Shown here: piece by piece, positions 12,419 to 24,471 of the stretch
How the letters are laid out: each line of letters begins with the position of its first letter
Position numbering within the stretch: the stretch's first letter is position 1
Assembly: GCF_023973825.1 (NCBI RefSeq)
Contig: NC_090124.1
Location: 271,001-335,000, forward strand
DNA from: Plasmodium brasilianum
Lineage: Eukaryota > Apicomplexa > Aconoidasida > Haemosporida > Plasmodiidae
Direction: 5' to 3'
Length of the DNA stretch: 64,000 nt
Made by a program: the position numbers and the translations under genes
Notes under the pieces: model-generated
Told to the model about the DNA's origin: nothing
Databases searched by the model: none
The model's input: only the letters and a program-made list of their open reading frames with translations

Positions 12419-12545
12419 AATGAGTATACAAATGAATATACAAATGAATATACAAATGAGTATACAAATGAATATACAAATGAATATACAAATGAGTATA
12501 CAAATGAGTATACAAATGAATATACAAATGAATATACAAATGAAT
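12419..12545. repeat. 12-bp minisatellite (atacaaatgaat)
   Basis: About ten copies alternate between atacaaatgaat and atacaaatgagt in the promoter-proximal region of the Asn-rich gene. Confidence 0.9.
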
Positions 12546-13261
12546 AAATAAATGAATATATATATAAAACCCCATACACTTCAACGCTTTAAAATAAATT
12601 ATTTATTCAATATATATATATATATATATATATATGTACTTTACGCTAGCTCCTGAACACTTCGCAAAATTTTAGTAAAATGGAAAGTAAAAATAAGAAA
12701 AAATCATAGAGGAGTTTACGTATAATGTATACACATATGTATAAGTATGTATGAGTCTAAGCATGTAAGTAAATATATATATATATATATATATATATTT
12801 TGTATGTATATTGCATGTGTATTATATGTATATTACATGTGTATTATATGTATATTATACGTACATTATATGTGTATTATATGTATTATTATACGTATAT
12901 TATATGTATATTACATGTATGCATTTCATTAATGAATAAAACGAAATTACTGTAAAACACTGCTGTTACAAAAATATTAAAATGAGATTAATATATAAAG
13001 TAAAATTAAAATAAATGAGTTAAAATTGTGAAAAGCGTAAAAATGAATTTGATAAAACCCCTGAAGTAAAATATGCGAAAAAAATAAAAAAAAATGAAAA
13101 ATAAGTATAAAAAATTTAAGAAAAAAATATAAAGAAATTGATATAAAAGCATAAAAATATTGAGATAAAAGAATAAAAAAGTTGAGATAAAAGAATAAAA
13201 AAGTTGAGATAAAAGAAAAAAAAAGTTAAGATAAATGTATAAAAGTATTGGAAAGATGTAC

Positions 13262-13500
13262 AAAAATATTGAGAAAAAAATACAAAAATATTGAGAAAAA
13301 AGTATAAAAATATTGAGAAAAAAGTATAAAAATATTGAGAAAAAAGTATAAAAATATTGAGAAAAAAGTATAAAAATATTGAGAAAAAAGTATAAAAATA
13401 TTGAGAAAAAAGTATAAAAATATTGAGAAAAAAGTATAAAAATATTGAGAAAAAAGTATAAATAAAAATATTGAGAAAAAAGTATAAATAAAAATATTTC
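13262..13500. repeat. 22-bp A-rich minisatellite
   Basis: About ten copies of a 22-bp unit built of gtataaaaata followed by ttgagaaaaaa occur in register (for example at 13324, 13346 and 13368); the last two copies carry a 4-bp insertion. Purines dominate the plus strand. Confidence 0.9.
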
Positions 13501-13966
13501 AAGAAAAGTAAATATAACAATAATATATTATATATATGCGTAAAAAATGCATACATAATATTTATATTATATAAATATTATATATGCATATAACTATATA
13601 TATATATATGCGTATATATATATATGAAGTTAAAAAGTGAGGAAAAAAAATATGGATGACAATAACATAGTATGATATGCAAGAATGTAAGCAGTACCAT
13701 GAAATAAAGAATTATTATCGAAATTTGCACAAAAATAAAAAAAATAAAATAAAAAATTTGTAAAAAATATGTAATATACTGCGTATATATGCAAATACAT
13801 ATATATAACATATACATATATATATATATATATATATGCATACACGTATACATATTTATACATATTATGTTGTGCAAATGTTTGGCATATGAAATAAATT
13901 TATTTTGCTATTTTATCCCTATACTTACTTTATTACCTTATTACCTGGTTTTTTATATTATATATG

Positions 13967-14025
<59 letters not shown>

Positions 14026-14179
14026 GATAGAGAGAGAGAAAACTTTTTTGTAATCTAAAAAGAAAGCAAATGAGAATATGTAGTCATTTTATAGGTTAGT
14101 ATTGTATGGTAAAATTACTGACAATTTTATTTTTTTTATCTTTTCTCTTTCTCATATACACATTTTATACATGTATATA

Positions 14180-14219
<40 letters not shown>

Positions 14220-14524
14220 ATGTGCATGTAATGACATTATATTATATAAAAAGCTGGATAACACATTTATATAATAATGCAATATAACTCAACATAGAAT
14301 ACAACGTGTAACCTACGTATTATTTCCTTTATTTATTTTACACTCGTATGAAAATATTATAAAAATAATCCCATAATAAAATATGCCATATAAGAAAATA
14401 AAAAAAATTAAGATTGCTATATTAAAGTGATATTGTAGAAAATTACGAGGAAATTTATGAAGTCGCCCATATGTACTTGATCTTATATATATATATATAC
14501 CTACTTCATTTAACACTACACATG

Positions 14525-14561
<37 letters not shown>

Positions 14562-15092
14562 TATATATATATAGGTATCGTCGTGCACATATTTGATGAG
14601 AGCGTGTTACGAGTATATGGATACTTATAATCCTGTTTTTATATAAATTTCAAACCTTATTACTTTATGTGAACAAATATATGTATATGTAAATATTTAT
14701 ACATAAATATATGTGTTATGCCTACTATTCTGAAATCGTGTATTGATGTAAGTACCAGGGGGAGAAAAGAAATAAAATATATAAATTTGTAAAAGGAATA
14801 TTTTATTATAACCTGTGCATAATTTTCTTTTTCTTTTACTTTCTTTTTTTTTTTTTGTTTTATCGTCCTTTTGAGTTTTTATTTTCAACAAATACAGGAT
14901 TTGCTATTCTTACGAAAGTGCACATAAAATTTGTATTTAAATTTTTGTTTATTTTTTTTTTTATATTTTTCAAAAAAATTTAGTTTTAGATTATCTACAT
15001 TTTTTTTTCTTGGTTTATATGTTTCTTAATACATCATTTTAATGTTTCAAAATATGTATTTCCAATTTTCGTTCATAAAACGCACCAAAAAG

Positions 15093-15153
<61 letters not shown>
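15093..15153. repeat. Poly(A) tract of about 61 bases
   Basis: This is the longest pure homopolymer in the window; the assembled length is unlikely to be exact. It falls in the spacer upstream of phosphatidylserine synthase. Confidence 0.9.
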
Positions 15154-15156
<3 letters not shown>

Positions 15157-15436
15157 AAAGAAAAGGAAAAGAAAAGAAAAAAGATAAAACGTATCCTAAC
15201 AAAACGAAACAAAATGTCGTATTAGGTAAAAATTCTTTCCTCTAACATGAGAATTTGTCATATGTTATTAATATAGTAGATTTCATACGAACTCCACATC
15301 TGAGTGTTCATTTTATTCATTATAAAACGATATTTCATAAGGAAGCAGATTAGCAAAATATTTTTTTTTCATAAAATTTAATGAAAACTTAAAAGAAGTG
15401 GTATCCCACTACGCATACATGTGGGCATATATACTC

Positions 15437-15479
<43 letters not shown>

Positions 15480-15910
15480 TATGTTACGCATATGTATACT
15501 TTCTTTTTTCTCTTTGTATTAAGGGTAGATTCGTCGAAAATTAGACATATATAATTAAGAGCTATATATTCTTTAAAAATAAATAAAAAAATATGTTTGT
15601 TTTTTCTTTCCTGCTTCTTTAAGCAATATATAAGTTATGCCAATAATAAATTATTTTTTATTGTACTAATACATTTTAGAGGTTGAGTTTACTATTCTTT
15701 GAACACTCATAGAAACGTAGATTGTTGTATAAGCAGAAGCAACCTTTATATACATATTCATGTAAGCAAATATATATATATATGTATATATAACAGCTGC
15801 ATACAGTTTCTTATTTTTTTTGTGCCGTGTTATTTTATTCTCAACAACATAAATTAATCCAAAAACGTTTTTAAAAATAAGGCATATAATTAATATAAAG
15901 GTATATAACT

Positions 15911-15955
<45 letters not shown>

Positions 15956-16293
15956 TATTTTTTTATTTATATTATGTCAATCAGAAAATGGAATTAGAGA
16001 GATGTATAATCAATTCAGCTTTTCAAATATTATTTGTCATTATATATATAATAATAACTTTGTAATTTTTTTTTTTATATATTCCCATATGTCATATATG
16101 ATACAAGAATTATAAATGCATTTTTCTACATGCATAAAATATTATATTATAAAAGACTTGAATTCAGTTTATGCAGTGAGCCCAAATAAAAAGATAGTTG
16201 CAATTTTTTTATAATGATTTTTTATTGTTGTTTTCTTTTTAATATTTTTAACCTTTTCGAGATTTTTTTTTTTATTATTATTTATTTTTATTG

Positions 16294-16325
<32 letters not shown>

Positions 16326-17121
16326 ATCTTTATTATTCTACGTTATATATATATATATATATATATATATTCTTTACTTAATCATTTTACTTCCTTTTTT
16401 TTTAGATTTATTCACAATTATGCCAGGCTCTTTTTTCTTGCAACCGTACATATATATATATAAGTATATTTATTTATTTATTTTTAGCATTGTTTTTAAA
16501 CATATATATATATATATATATATATTCATATGGATATTTTTAAAAAGCTATAAGATTACATTAATCTTTTTGTACATTCACATATAGAACTTTTTTTTTG
16601 TTGCTACATTTTACTTATAAACTTGTCATGTGCTACATATTTTGTAGTAAATGAAATATAAAATTATAAATAAGGTTGTATATACGGTTTAGAATTTTTG
16701 GAAGCTAAAGCTTTGTACTTTATATTTCAGCATAATTTAATTGAAGTAGCACCTATCTTCTTTTTTCTTATTTTATCCTTTGTTTTTTCTTATTTTATAA
16801 TTTGTTTTTTCTAATTTTATCCTTTGTTTTTCCTTTTTTATTAACTTTATTTTTCCTTTTTTATTAACTTTATTTTTCCTTTTTTATTAACTTTATTTTT
16901 CCTTTTTTATTAACTTTATTTTTCCTTTTTTATTAACTTTGTTTTTCCTTTTTTATTAACTTTGTTTTTCCTTTTTTATTTCTTTTTTTTTCGAGGACTT
17001 CTTATATACAAACCGCGCATTGTGAATTTGTCATTTTTTTGTTTAGTGCAATTGTAATTTTTTTTTTTTGTACGTAAGTATATATTGAATTAAATATTCC
17101 ACACAAAAAATAAAAAAAAAA

Positions 17122-17460
17122 AAGGAAATAGGAAATAGAAAATAGAAAAAAGGAAATAGAAAATAGAAAAAAGGAAATAGAAAATAGAAAATAGAAAAAA
17201 GGAAATAGAAAATAGAAAATAGAAAAAAGGAAATAGAAAACAGAAAAAAGGAAATAGAAAATAGAAAACAGAAAAAAGGAAATAGAAAATAGAAAACAGA
17301 AAAAAGGAAATAGAAAATAGAAAACAGAAAAAAGGAAATAGAAAATAGAAAACAGAAAAAAGGAAATAGAAAATAGAAAACAAAAAAAAGGAAATAGAAA
17401 ATAGAAAACAAAAAAAAGGAAATAGAAAATAGAAAATAGAAAAAAGGAAATAGAAAAAAG
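17122..17460. repeat. 28-bp polypurine minisatellite
   Basis: About 340 bp of an almost pure purine strand with units made of ggaaatagaaa, atagaaaacag and aaaaaa, interrupted only by single t and c bases. The strand asymmetry makes it a candidate for triplex formation. Confidence 0.85.
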
Positions 17461-17650
17461 AATATATTAATTTTGTTTATACAATTCGTAAAACATATTC
17501 GAAATATCCTACTCGAAAATGTAAAGAAAAAATATATTGGCAAAAAAAAAACAAAAAAAAAGTTGTAGATATATATATCAAATATATGCTTATAAGCGTA
17601 TGTGTGTATATATATATACATGTGTATAGTTATGTAGTAATGTATTTTTG

Positions 17651-17681
<31 letters not shown>

Positions 17682-18139
17682 AATATGTATGGGCGTATTA
17701 GCGCATGTAAATAGAACATATCCTAATCTTATTTTTCCGTCGAAACATGAAAAAGAAAATCCTCTTAAATATGAATGTCTTTCATAAATATACATATATA
17801 TAATATAATTGTGTTTCTTTTACAATTACAGAACATTAATCAACAAATATGTGTTACCATTTATTTTTATAGTTCGTTTAGCAACCTAGTCGATTTGAGA
17901 TATATATATAATATGTATACAATAACATATACTTATAAATATTACTATTTCCTTACAGGAGGTGTTACATTTTGGGGGCGTCACTGTCAGCGTCGCTTTT
18001 GTTATCATTTACAAATAATTTTTTAGATTTTCAAACGAAGCTTATTATGTTAGGATACTACTTCATTTTTATGTTCATTAATTAAACATACAAGCATACT
18101 AACACCAGACGTTTTTTTTTTGCTTAAGTATATAAATAT

Positions 18140-18198
<59 letters not shown>

Positions 18199-18211
18199 CC
18201 TCTTTTTATAG

Positions 18212-19492
18212 ATCCCTGTTAACATTATTTTTTAACGTTTTAACGTTATCATGTGTTATGAAAAAATACGGAGATTCAGTCAAAAATGATATTGCCTCAT
18301 TGATTATAAATTTATGCATTATTTTTTATTTACCACTAATTTTGTTTATGCAATTTTTTGTAAAAAATAAAAAAGAAAAGATATAGAAAAAAAAAAAAAA
18401 AAAAAAAAAAAAATTAAGGCCAGAGCTAAAGCTATAATTATAAAAGAAACATTTGTAATTATTGATTATTACACATATATGTTTTTTTATATAAATTTTA
18501 TTTTTTCCCCTTTAGTCAACAAGTGAGGTAAAATCGTTTATCAAATATGTATTCCCTAGTGTAGTTTTTCACCCGTATGAAAAATCATATATGGAAAATT
18601 GTAACTCGTTCGAAAAAATACATGTACTAAAAAAAAAAAAATTGATGAAGAAAAAATAAATAATTAACCTTAAAATTTGAATATAATACTGCATATCATT
18701 CCTTTTTTTTTGTTTTTTTTAATCCCCTTTTTTGTTATATATTTTTTTTTTTTTATCGAAGGACAAATTTGACTTCTTTATAATAGCTCATTTATTTGGA
18801 TGGTTTGTTAAAGCATTTTCAGCTCGAAAATTTTATCTTTTACAAGCTAACAGTATAATATTTGAGTTATTAGAATTAAGATTTCAACATTTGCTTCCAA
18901 ACTTTTATGAATGTTGGTGGGATCATGTAAGTATCATGAAAGAGGCGAAAAAGATAAAAATAATAATACAAAAAAGGGAAATATATATATATATTCTACC
19001 TGTATTTTAGTATTGATCATGTGCAACTCTTTTTATATTAATTTTTCGGAACACCAAAAGTATTATGCATTAATATATATCTACATATCCATATATATAT
19101 GTGTGCATTTTTATACTTTACCCTTTTATAGATATTTTTGGATGTTGTAGGCTGCAATTTCATTGGAATTACATTGGGCATGTTATTTATAAAATATTTT
19201 AATATAGAAGTATGAAACTAAAATTATGACCAAGTCATGTATATAAGTATATACATATGATTTTTTTTTTATAAACTTATAACCTTATTTTGTTTTGTTA
19301 ATTTTGTAATCATTTTTTTTTTTTTTTTTAGTTATATAACTGGGAAGTTCCTGATAAAATTAAACCAAAAAACAAGAATATAATATTTCCAGCATTAGAC
19401 AGATTGTAATTTTATATGCATAAATAAATGTATACAATAATTTAGATATGCATTAATTCGCAATTTTGTATATTTACAAACATACGTACGTA

Positions 19493-19534
<42 letters not shown>

Positions 19535-20542
19535 ATTTTAATTTTTACCATTTTAAAACTAGCTTTTTTTTAAACCTTACCAAGTCATAATTTTTTTTTT
19601 TCCATAATATATATATACATATATTCATACATACATGTATACATATATACATATATCAATATTTTCAGGCTCCGGAAACTGTTTAAAAATAGTGGCACTT
19701 TGATCGCATATATTTCTTATTCTTTATTCTTAAATATTATTGATTTAAACTTCTTTTTTCTAAAGGCGCAATTACAGTTACTCGAAACAAATTTTTTAGT
19801 ATTAACACGAGAAGTCATAGTTATCATAATAGGATGTAATATTTTTAAAATATGTTTTAAATATTAAGCACGAAACAAAAAATATTCTGTAATTTTAAAT
19901 ATTAAGCTTTATCCATTTTTCTTTATTTCTTTTTAGTTAAGGGTGGCAAGCATTTATCGGAGGCATTTTCACAGGGGTAAAAAATATAATTTAATATATA
20001 TATATATATATATATTTATACATACATACATACATACATACATACATACATACATGTATGTGTGTGTATATGAATGTGTAAGTATATAAACGTACATGTA
20101 CTTATTTGTTAGCATTGTACATATATATAGTGTTTGCTATTTCTCTTATTTAATTTTTTTTCCCATTTTCCATTATTTTCATAGATTAAATACAAGACGA
20201 GTATTTTATCTTTTTTGTGCAAGTACATGTCTTCTATTAGAAGTCCTTTTGTCTGTAAGATGGATAGACAGCTTAGTATCCGATAAATCGGACCTAACTA
20301 ATATTAAGGTAAATCATTCTTACCACTACCTACAACATATATATTCTACTACGTATCCCATTATGTTTGTGATTGCTCTGCTGACCCTTCCCATGATTGT
20401 TCGTACCATGGTGTACACAATTAAGCCATATATTCTTTTGTTAATTATTTCCTTTTAATTGTTTTATTCTTTATAGATGATATGGTATTCCATAACAACT
20501 GTGTTATCGTTATTCGTGGGTTTACTTTACATTAACGAATGA
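18212..20542 (+). CDS. PSS: Phosphatidylserine synthase (base-exchange type), 5' end unresolved
   Basis: Nine exons can be joined in phase: 18212-18359, 18516-18623, 18762-18926, 19132-19209, 19332-19405, 19669-19835, 19937-19976, 20185-20308 and 20477-20542. The joined part is about 322 residues. It belongs to the PSS1/PSS2 family, ER membrane enzymes that make phosphatidylserine by exchanging the head group of an existing phospholipid for serine. Diagnostic segments are FDFFIIAHLFGWFVKA, ELLELRFQHLLPNFYECWWDH and IFLDVVGCNFIGITLG, which match the family's core (HLLPNFxECWWDxxxLD), followed by FFFLKAQ as in the FFLKH motif. Hydrophobic stretches fit multiple membrane spans. The first resolved exon begins inside a codon, so at least one upstream exon with the ATG and the usual N-terminal FYxPHT-like segment is missing from my model. 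Confidence 0.88.
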
Positions 20543-20800
20543 TCATCCTTGTAATTAATTAAAATAAACAAAAGGTGGAAAAAAGGCAGTAATTCGTATA
20601 AACAATACCTGGAAAAACTTTTTTATTTTTTGTTTTTAAATTTTAATTGCTTCAAATGAGTAGGTATTTTATTTATAATTTAAAAAAAAAAAAAAAAAAA
20701 AAAAATTTATATGATATTTAATTCATATACGTTACATTATATATGCATATATTTTATGTATTTATATGTATTATAATCTATATCTATATCTATATATCTA

Positions 20801-20842
<42 letters not shown>

Positions 20843-20979
20843 CTCGGCATATATGTATATGCTATATATATTTTAATACTTCCAAAAAGTGAGAACAAAA
20901 ATCAAATATAATATTATAAATCATATACACACCAATTTATTTCTTTGTTTTTCTTTTTTGTAATGGCATTAATATTTAT
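20543..20979. other. Convergent spacer between PSS and the 310-residue gene
   Basis: The spacer contains a 26-A tract near 20680-20705 and (TA)n/TATC arrays at 20777-20845. I see no gene; both flanking genes terminate here. Confidence 0.75.
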
Positions 20980-21912
20980 TTAAAATAAAATATTTGACAA
21001 TTTTTTTATTTTGCACATATATGGATTATGTTGTATTATTAACGTACATTTTTTTATGCTTTGTACATTTTTGTAAATTTCATTCTGAATTAAACTATAA
21101 ATTTCCCTTTTTAATTTCAAGTCCTTTTCAATATAATATATAACAGCTATTAAAAAAAAAAAAATTTTAATTTCTTTGAAAAAATTAAAATTGTTATAAC
21201 TAATGGTACTGTAATAATCATATAGGAGGTATTTTTTAATTATTTTTTGAATATCCTTTTTTGTGTAAAATTTGGAAACAAATGTATCTTTTGCAAAAAA
21301 ATGTGTGCATTCATATTCGCAAATTTTATTTAAGGATACACAATCAGTAGTAAATGTGTTGTTTGCATTTAGTTCTTTTTTTATTTGATTTCTGGAACTA
21401 CTCCCACTGCTATCGTATCTTGTGCTATTCTCATTTTTCAATAAACATTTCTCAAACATGGTTTTATCAAAAGAAAATTTAAATATAAGTAAATAAAAGA
21501 ACAAAAACAGTTCTTTCAATATTTTCTTGTTTTCATCTATGTTCAAAAGTGTTAATGTGATACTTTTTATAATTTTTTCAACGCTGTTTAGTTTTTCTTT
21601 TAAATAATTTTCTTCTTTCTTTTTTTTTAAAAAATCGCTCAAATTTAATATATAATCACTGACATTTTTTTTTTTTGTTCCCTCAAAATGTGAACCTAAC
21701 ATATTAATTAAATTTTCCATGTTCAAAATTAATTTTACAAATAATTCCACAAAATTATTATTTATCTCTACATGTCTTTTTATATGCAATTTTACTGTAT
21801 TTATTGCATATGTAATATCTATCTTTTCTTTTTCTGATGATAGAAGTATATTTTTTACGAAATTATATTTAATATTTTTTTTTAATAAAATTACAATATC
21901 ACTATTATCCAT
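20980..21912 (-). CDS. Unidentified protein, 310 residues
   Basis: A single-exon frame runs from ATG 21912 to the stop at 20980. The start MDNSDIVILLKK is followed by predicted helical, Lys/Leu/Asn-rich sequence throughout, with a Ser-rich linker (SSGSSSRNQ) in the middle and a hydrophobic helix (IFFFLIAVIYYIE) near residue 255 that could be buried or a single membrane span. No motif of a known family is recognisable. The codon usage and the absence of simple repeats over 930 bp support a real gene. It is convergent with phosphatidylserine synthase and divergent from SRP receptor alpha. An upstream exon cannot be excluded. Confidence 0.75.
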   Translation of the reverse strand: MDNSDIVILLKKNIKYNFVKNILLSSEKEKIDITYAINTVKLHIKRHVEINNNFVELFVKLILNMENLINMLGSHFEGTKKKNVSDYILNLSDFLKKKKEENYLKEKLNSVEKIIKSITLTLLNIDENKKILKELFLFFYLLIFKFSFDKTMFEKCLLKNENSTRYDSSGSSSRNQIKKELNANNTFTTDCVSLNKICEYECTHFFAKDTFVSKFYTKKDIQKIIKKYLLYDYYSTISYNNFNFFKEIKIFFFLIAVIYYIEKDLKLKREIYSLIQNEIYKNVQSIKKCTLIIQHNPYMCKIKKLSNILF

Positions 21913-23097
21913 CGCATACTACCTGTAGTTCCTTAACAACATAAAAAAAAAAAAAGAAAAAAATGTAACTTCTGAATATTTATTCTTTTACTGAGGGTTA
22001 AAAACATTTTATCATACTAATAATTGCTTAGCAATATACAAAAGACTAAAAAAAAACAAAAAACAAAAAAAGGGATAGAAAAAACTTGACAAAAGACTTT
22101 CAAAAAAATATATAACATAAATTGTATCATCACAGCAATATTTATACTATTTTTTTTTTAAATTTCAAAATATTGCGAATATTCTGTTTTTCCAACTACG
22201 CAGGGAGTTTTATATGCCATATACATCCATCCATCCATCCATTCAGAATTTCATTATGATAATTTTACACAACAATTCATATCACCCTCTTCAGCTAACA
22301 GTATGTACATGTGTGTACATATATATATGTATATGCCTCAACAATGTTTGATTTTTTCTCGTCTATCTTGCTGTATAGCCTTTTTACATATATCTTCACG
22401 CATTTATCAAATTTTGAAGTGTTCTGAAATCCACATAACGCATCATTGCACATTTTTATGCTTTTTTTTTTTTTTTTTTTTAATTTATTTACTTGCTCAT
22501 TTTATATGTACTATTATAATTAACCAGGTGTTATTCATAAATAAAAATTAAAAAGTTTTACTCTGATGTTAGTAACTAGTAAGTATGCAAAGCGGAAAAA
22601 CATAACATTTATCTTTCCTGTTTAGCTATGGCAGTAACACATACACATATATACATATGTATATAAAAATATACGCACAATGCTGTTTTTACAGAGGTAA
22701 AATGAACTTTTTTATTTGTACCAATATTACTTATAAAGGAAAAAGCAAAGGAGAAAAACAGAACAAAACAAAACAAAAAAAAAGAAAGAACAAAAGAAAA
22801 AGAAAGATTCTCACTATTACTGATCTTCAGAAATGTTTTTTCATTTTTATTGGTTACTTGGTTATGACATACATATTTTTTAAACATTTTTCTTTTCTTT
22901 TCAAGTGCATAAAAAAAATTCCTCTACAATTGATAAAGCCTTTTGTGGAAGTTACATTTTTATGTTTCACCATTATTTTTTTACAATTTATTTTTTCGTT
23001 TGTTTTTTAATTTCATTTCATCAATCGTTTTAATTAGATAGCCTATTTTTCACTTTTATTTTGTTATATAATTTATTTTTGCGTTACTTAAATTTAT

Positions 23098-23275
23098 AAT
23101 TTATTTATTTTTTTATTCTACTTATTTTATTTTATTATTCTACTTATTTTATTTTATTATTCTACTTATTTTATTTTATTATTCTACTTATTTTATTTTA
23201 TTATTCTACTTATTTTATTTTATTATTCTACTTATTTTATTTTATTATTCTACTTATTTTATTTTATCTATTCAT
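23098..23275. repeat. 22-bp T-rich minisatellite
   Basis: About seven copies of a 22-bp unit containing attctacttattttatttt are followed by ATT trinucleotides and a long T tract. Confidence 0.85.
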
Positions 23276-23308
23276 CTATTATTATTATTATTTTTTTTCT
23301 TTTTTTTT

Positions 23309-23345
<37 letters not shown>

Positions 23346-23756
23346 CCTTTTTTTTTGTTTTGTTTTCATTCTTAAAAACATGGGTCAGTAAACGCAGTTA
23401 CTAAATTATTTCAAAAGTCAGTTATTTTTACCTTTAAACTTTGTATATTAAAGGAATTTTTTTTTTTTTTTTTTATAAAAATTGTGTTTGTTATACAAAT
23501 GTGCTCCAATATATTATTTACGTAAGGTTACGTATTTTACATATATTATGTATATATTTTTATTTTAATTATTTTTTATTCACTTCCCATTTACCATTTA
23601 AGCACATCCGGATCAATGTATATATATGGATGTGCCATTAGGTACTGTTCAAGCGTGACACGTAACGCGTACCACCATTATTTTGTATGTACATCTTTTT
23701 ATATTATACCTTTTTATATCTAAACTTTTTATATCTAAACTTTTTATATCTAAACT

Positions 23757-24033
23757 TTTTATATCTTACCCTTATATATCTTACCCTTATATATCTTACC
23801 CTTTTATCCCTTATATATCTTACCCTTTTATATCTTACCCTTTTATATCTTACCCTTTTATATCTTACCCTTTTATATCTTACCCTTTTATATCTTACCC
23901 TTTTATATCTTACCCTTTTATATCTTACCCTTTTATATCTTACCCTTTTATATCTTACCCTTTTATACCTTACCCTTTTATATCTTACCCTTTTATATCT
24001 TACCCTTTTATATCTTACCCTTTTATATCTTAC
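23757..24033. repeat. 15-bp minisatellite (cttacccttttatat)
   Basis: About 18 copies with very little variation. Each copy brings a CCC triplet, so the minus strand carries a GGG run every 15 bases. Because the unit length is divisible by three and lacks stops, frames stay open across the array. Confidence 0.9.
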
Positions 24034-24471
24034 CTTTTTATTTCGTTTTTTTAAGTTTTGACCTTTTTATTAATTTTTTTTTTATCGTTTTTAAAATATG
24101 CATGAAAAGAGGTCCTCTTTTAAAATGCAGTAGACTCGAACAAGCACACACACATATACACATATGTAGATATACATATATATGTACATATGTATGTACA
24201 TGTGGTATATTGAAAATGAGCATATTTTATGTGTCCTATATTTCACTTGCGTAGATGTATGTACAAACCGTTATTAGCACATTCCCCATATTGTATCAGT
24301 TCATATATATTTCCATTTTCATTTTGATTTTTTTTTTTTTTTTTTTTTTTCTTGCAATAATTTCCCTTTTAACATATTCAACACAAGTAATTTGCAGTAT
24401 ACCCCTTTGTATTACTCTTCCTCGTTCGCTTCTTATTCGTCCACATCCTTATCTTAAATGTATAAGAAAAA

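Larger units (their letters stand above)
12042..18211. other. Six-kilobase AT-rich gap without a convincing gene
   Basis: The gap lies between divergently read genes and is unusually long for this window. It holds a 12-bp minisatellite (12419-12545), a 22-bp one (13262-13500), many TA runs (e.g. 13969-14017, 14179-14218), a 61-A tract (15093-15153), a 23-bp T-rich repeat (about 16830-16980) and a 28-bp polypurine repeat (17122-17460). Two details hint at exons: an ATG with ten codons followed by a consensus donor GTAAGT (14718-14747), and a GC-richer patch just after a cag at 17959-18005. The 5' exon(s) of the phosphatidylserine synthase gene should lie in the right part of this gap. Confidence 0.6.
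21913..24471. other. Divergent spacer upstream of SRP receptor alpha
   Basis: Holds a ccat repeat at 22226-22241, a T tract at 22461-22480, a 22-bp T-rich minisatellite (23098-23275), a T tract of 38 or so at 23308-23345 and a 15-bp C-containing minisatellite (23757-24033). No gene is supported; the open frames at 23683-24061 are repeat translations. Confidence 0.7.

Noticed and set aside
13262..13500. Regular 22-bp repeats resembling a CRISPR array
   Set aside because: The copies are adjoining without unique spacers, and the organism is a eukaryote; it is a minisatellite.
12042..18211. Centromere
   Set aside because: The region is AT-rich with repeats, but composition is not more extreme than other spacers by eye, and the syntenic place in P. 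falciparum is not near its centromere as far as I recall.
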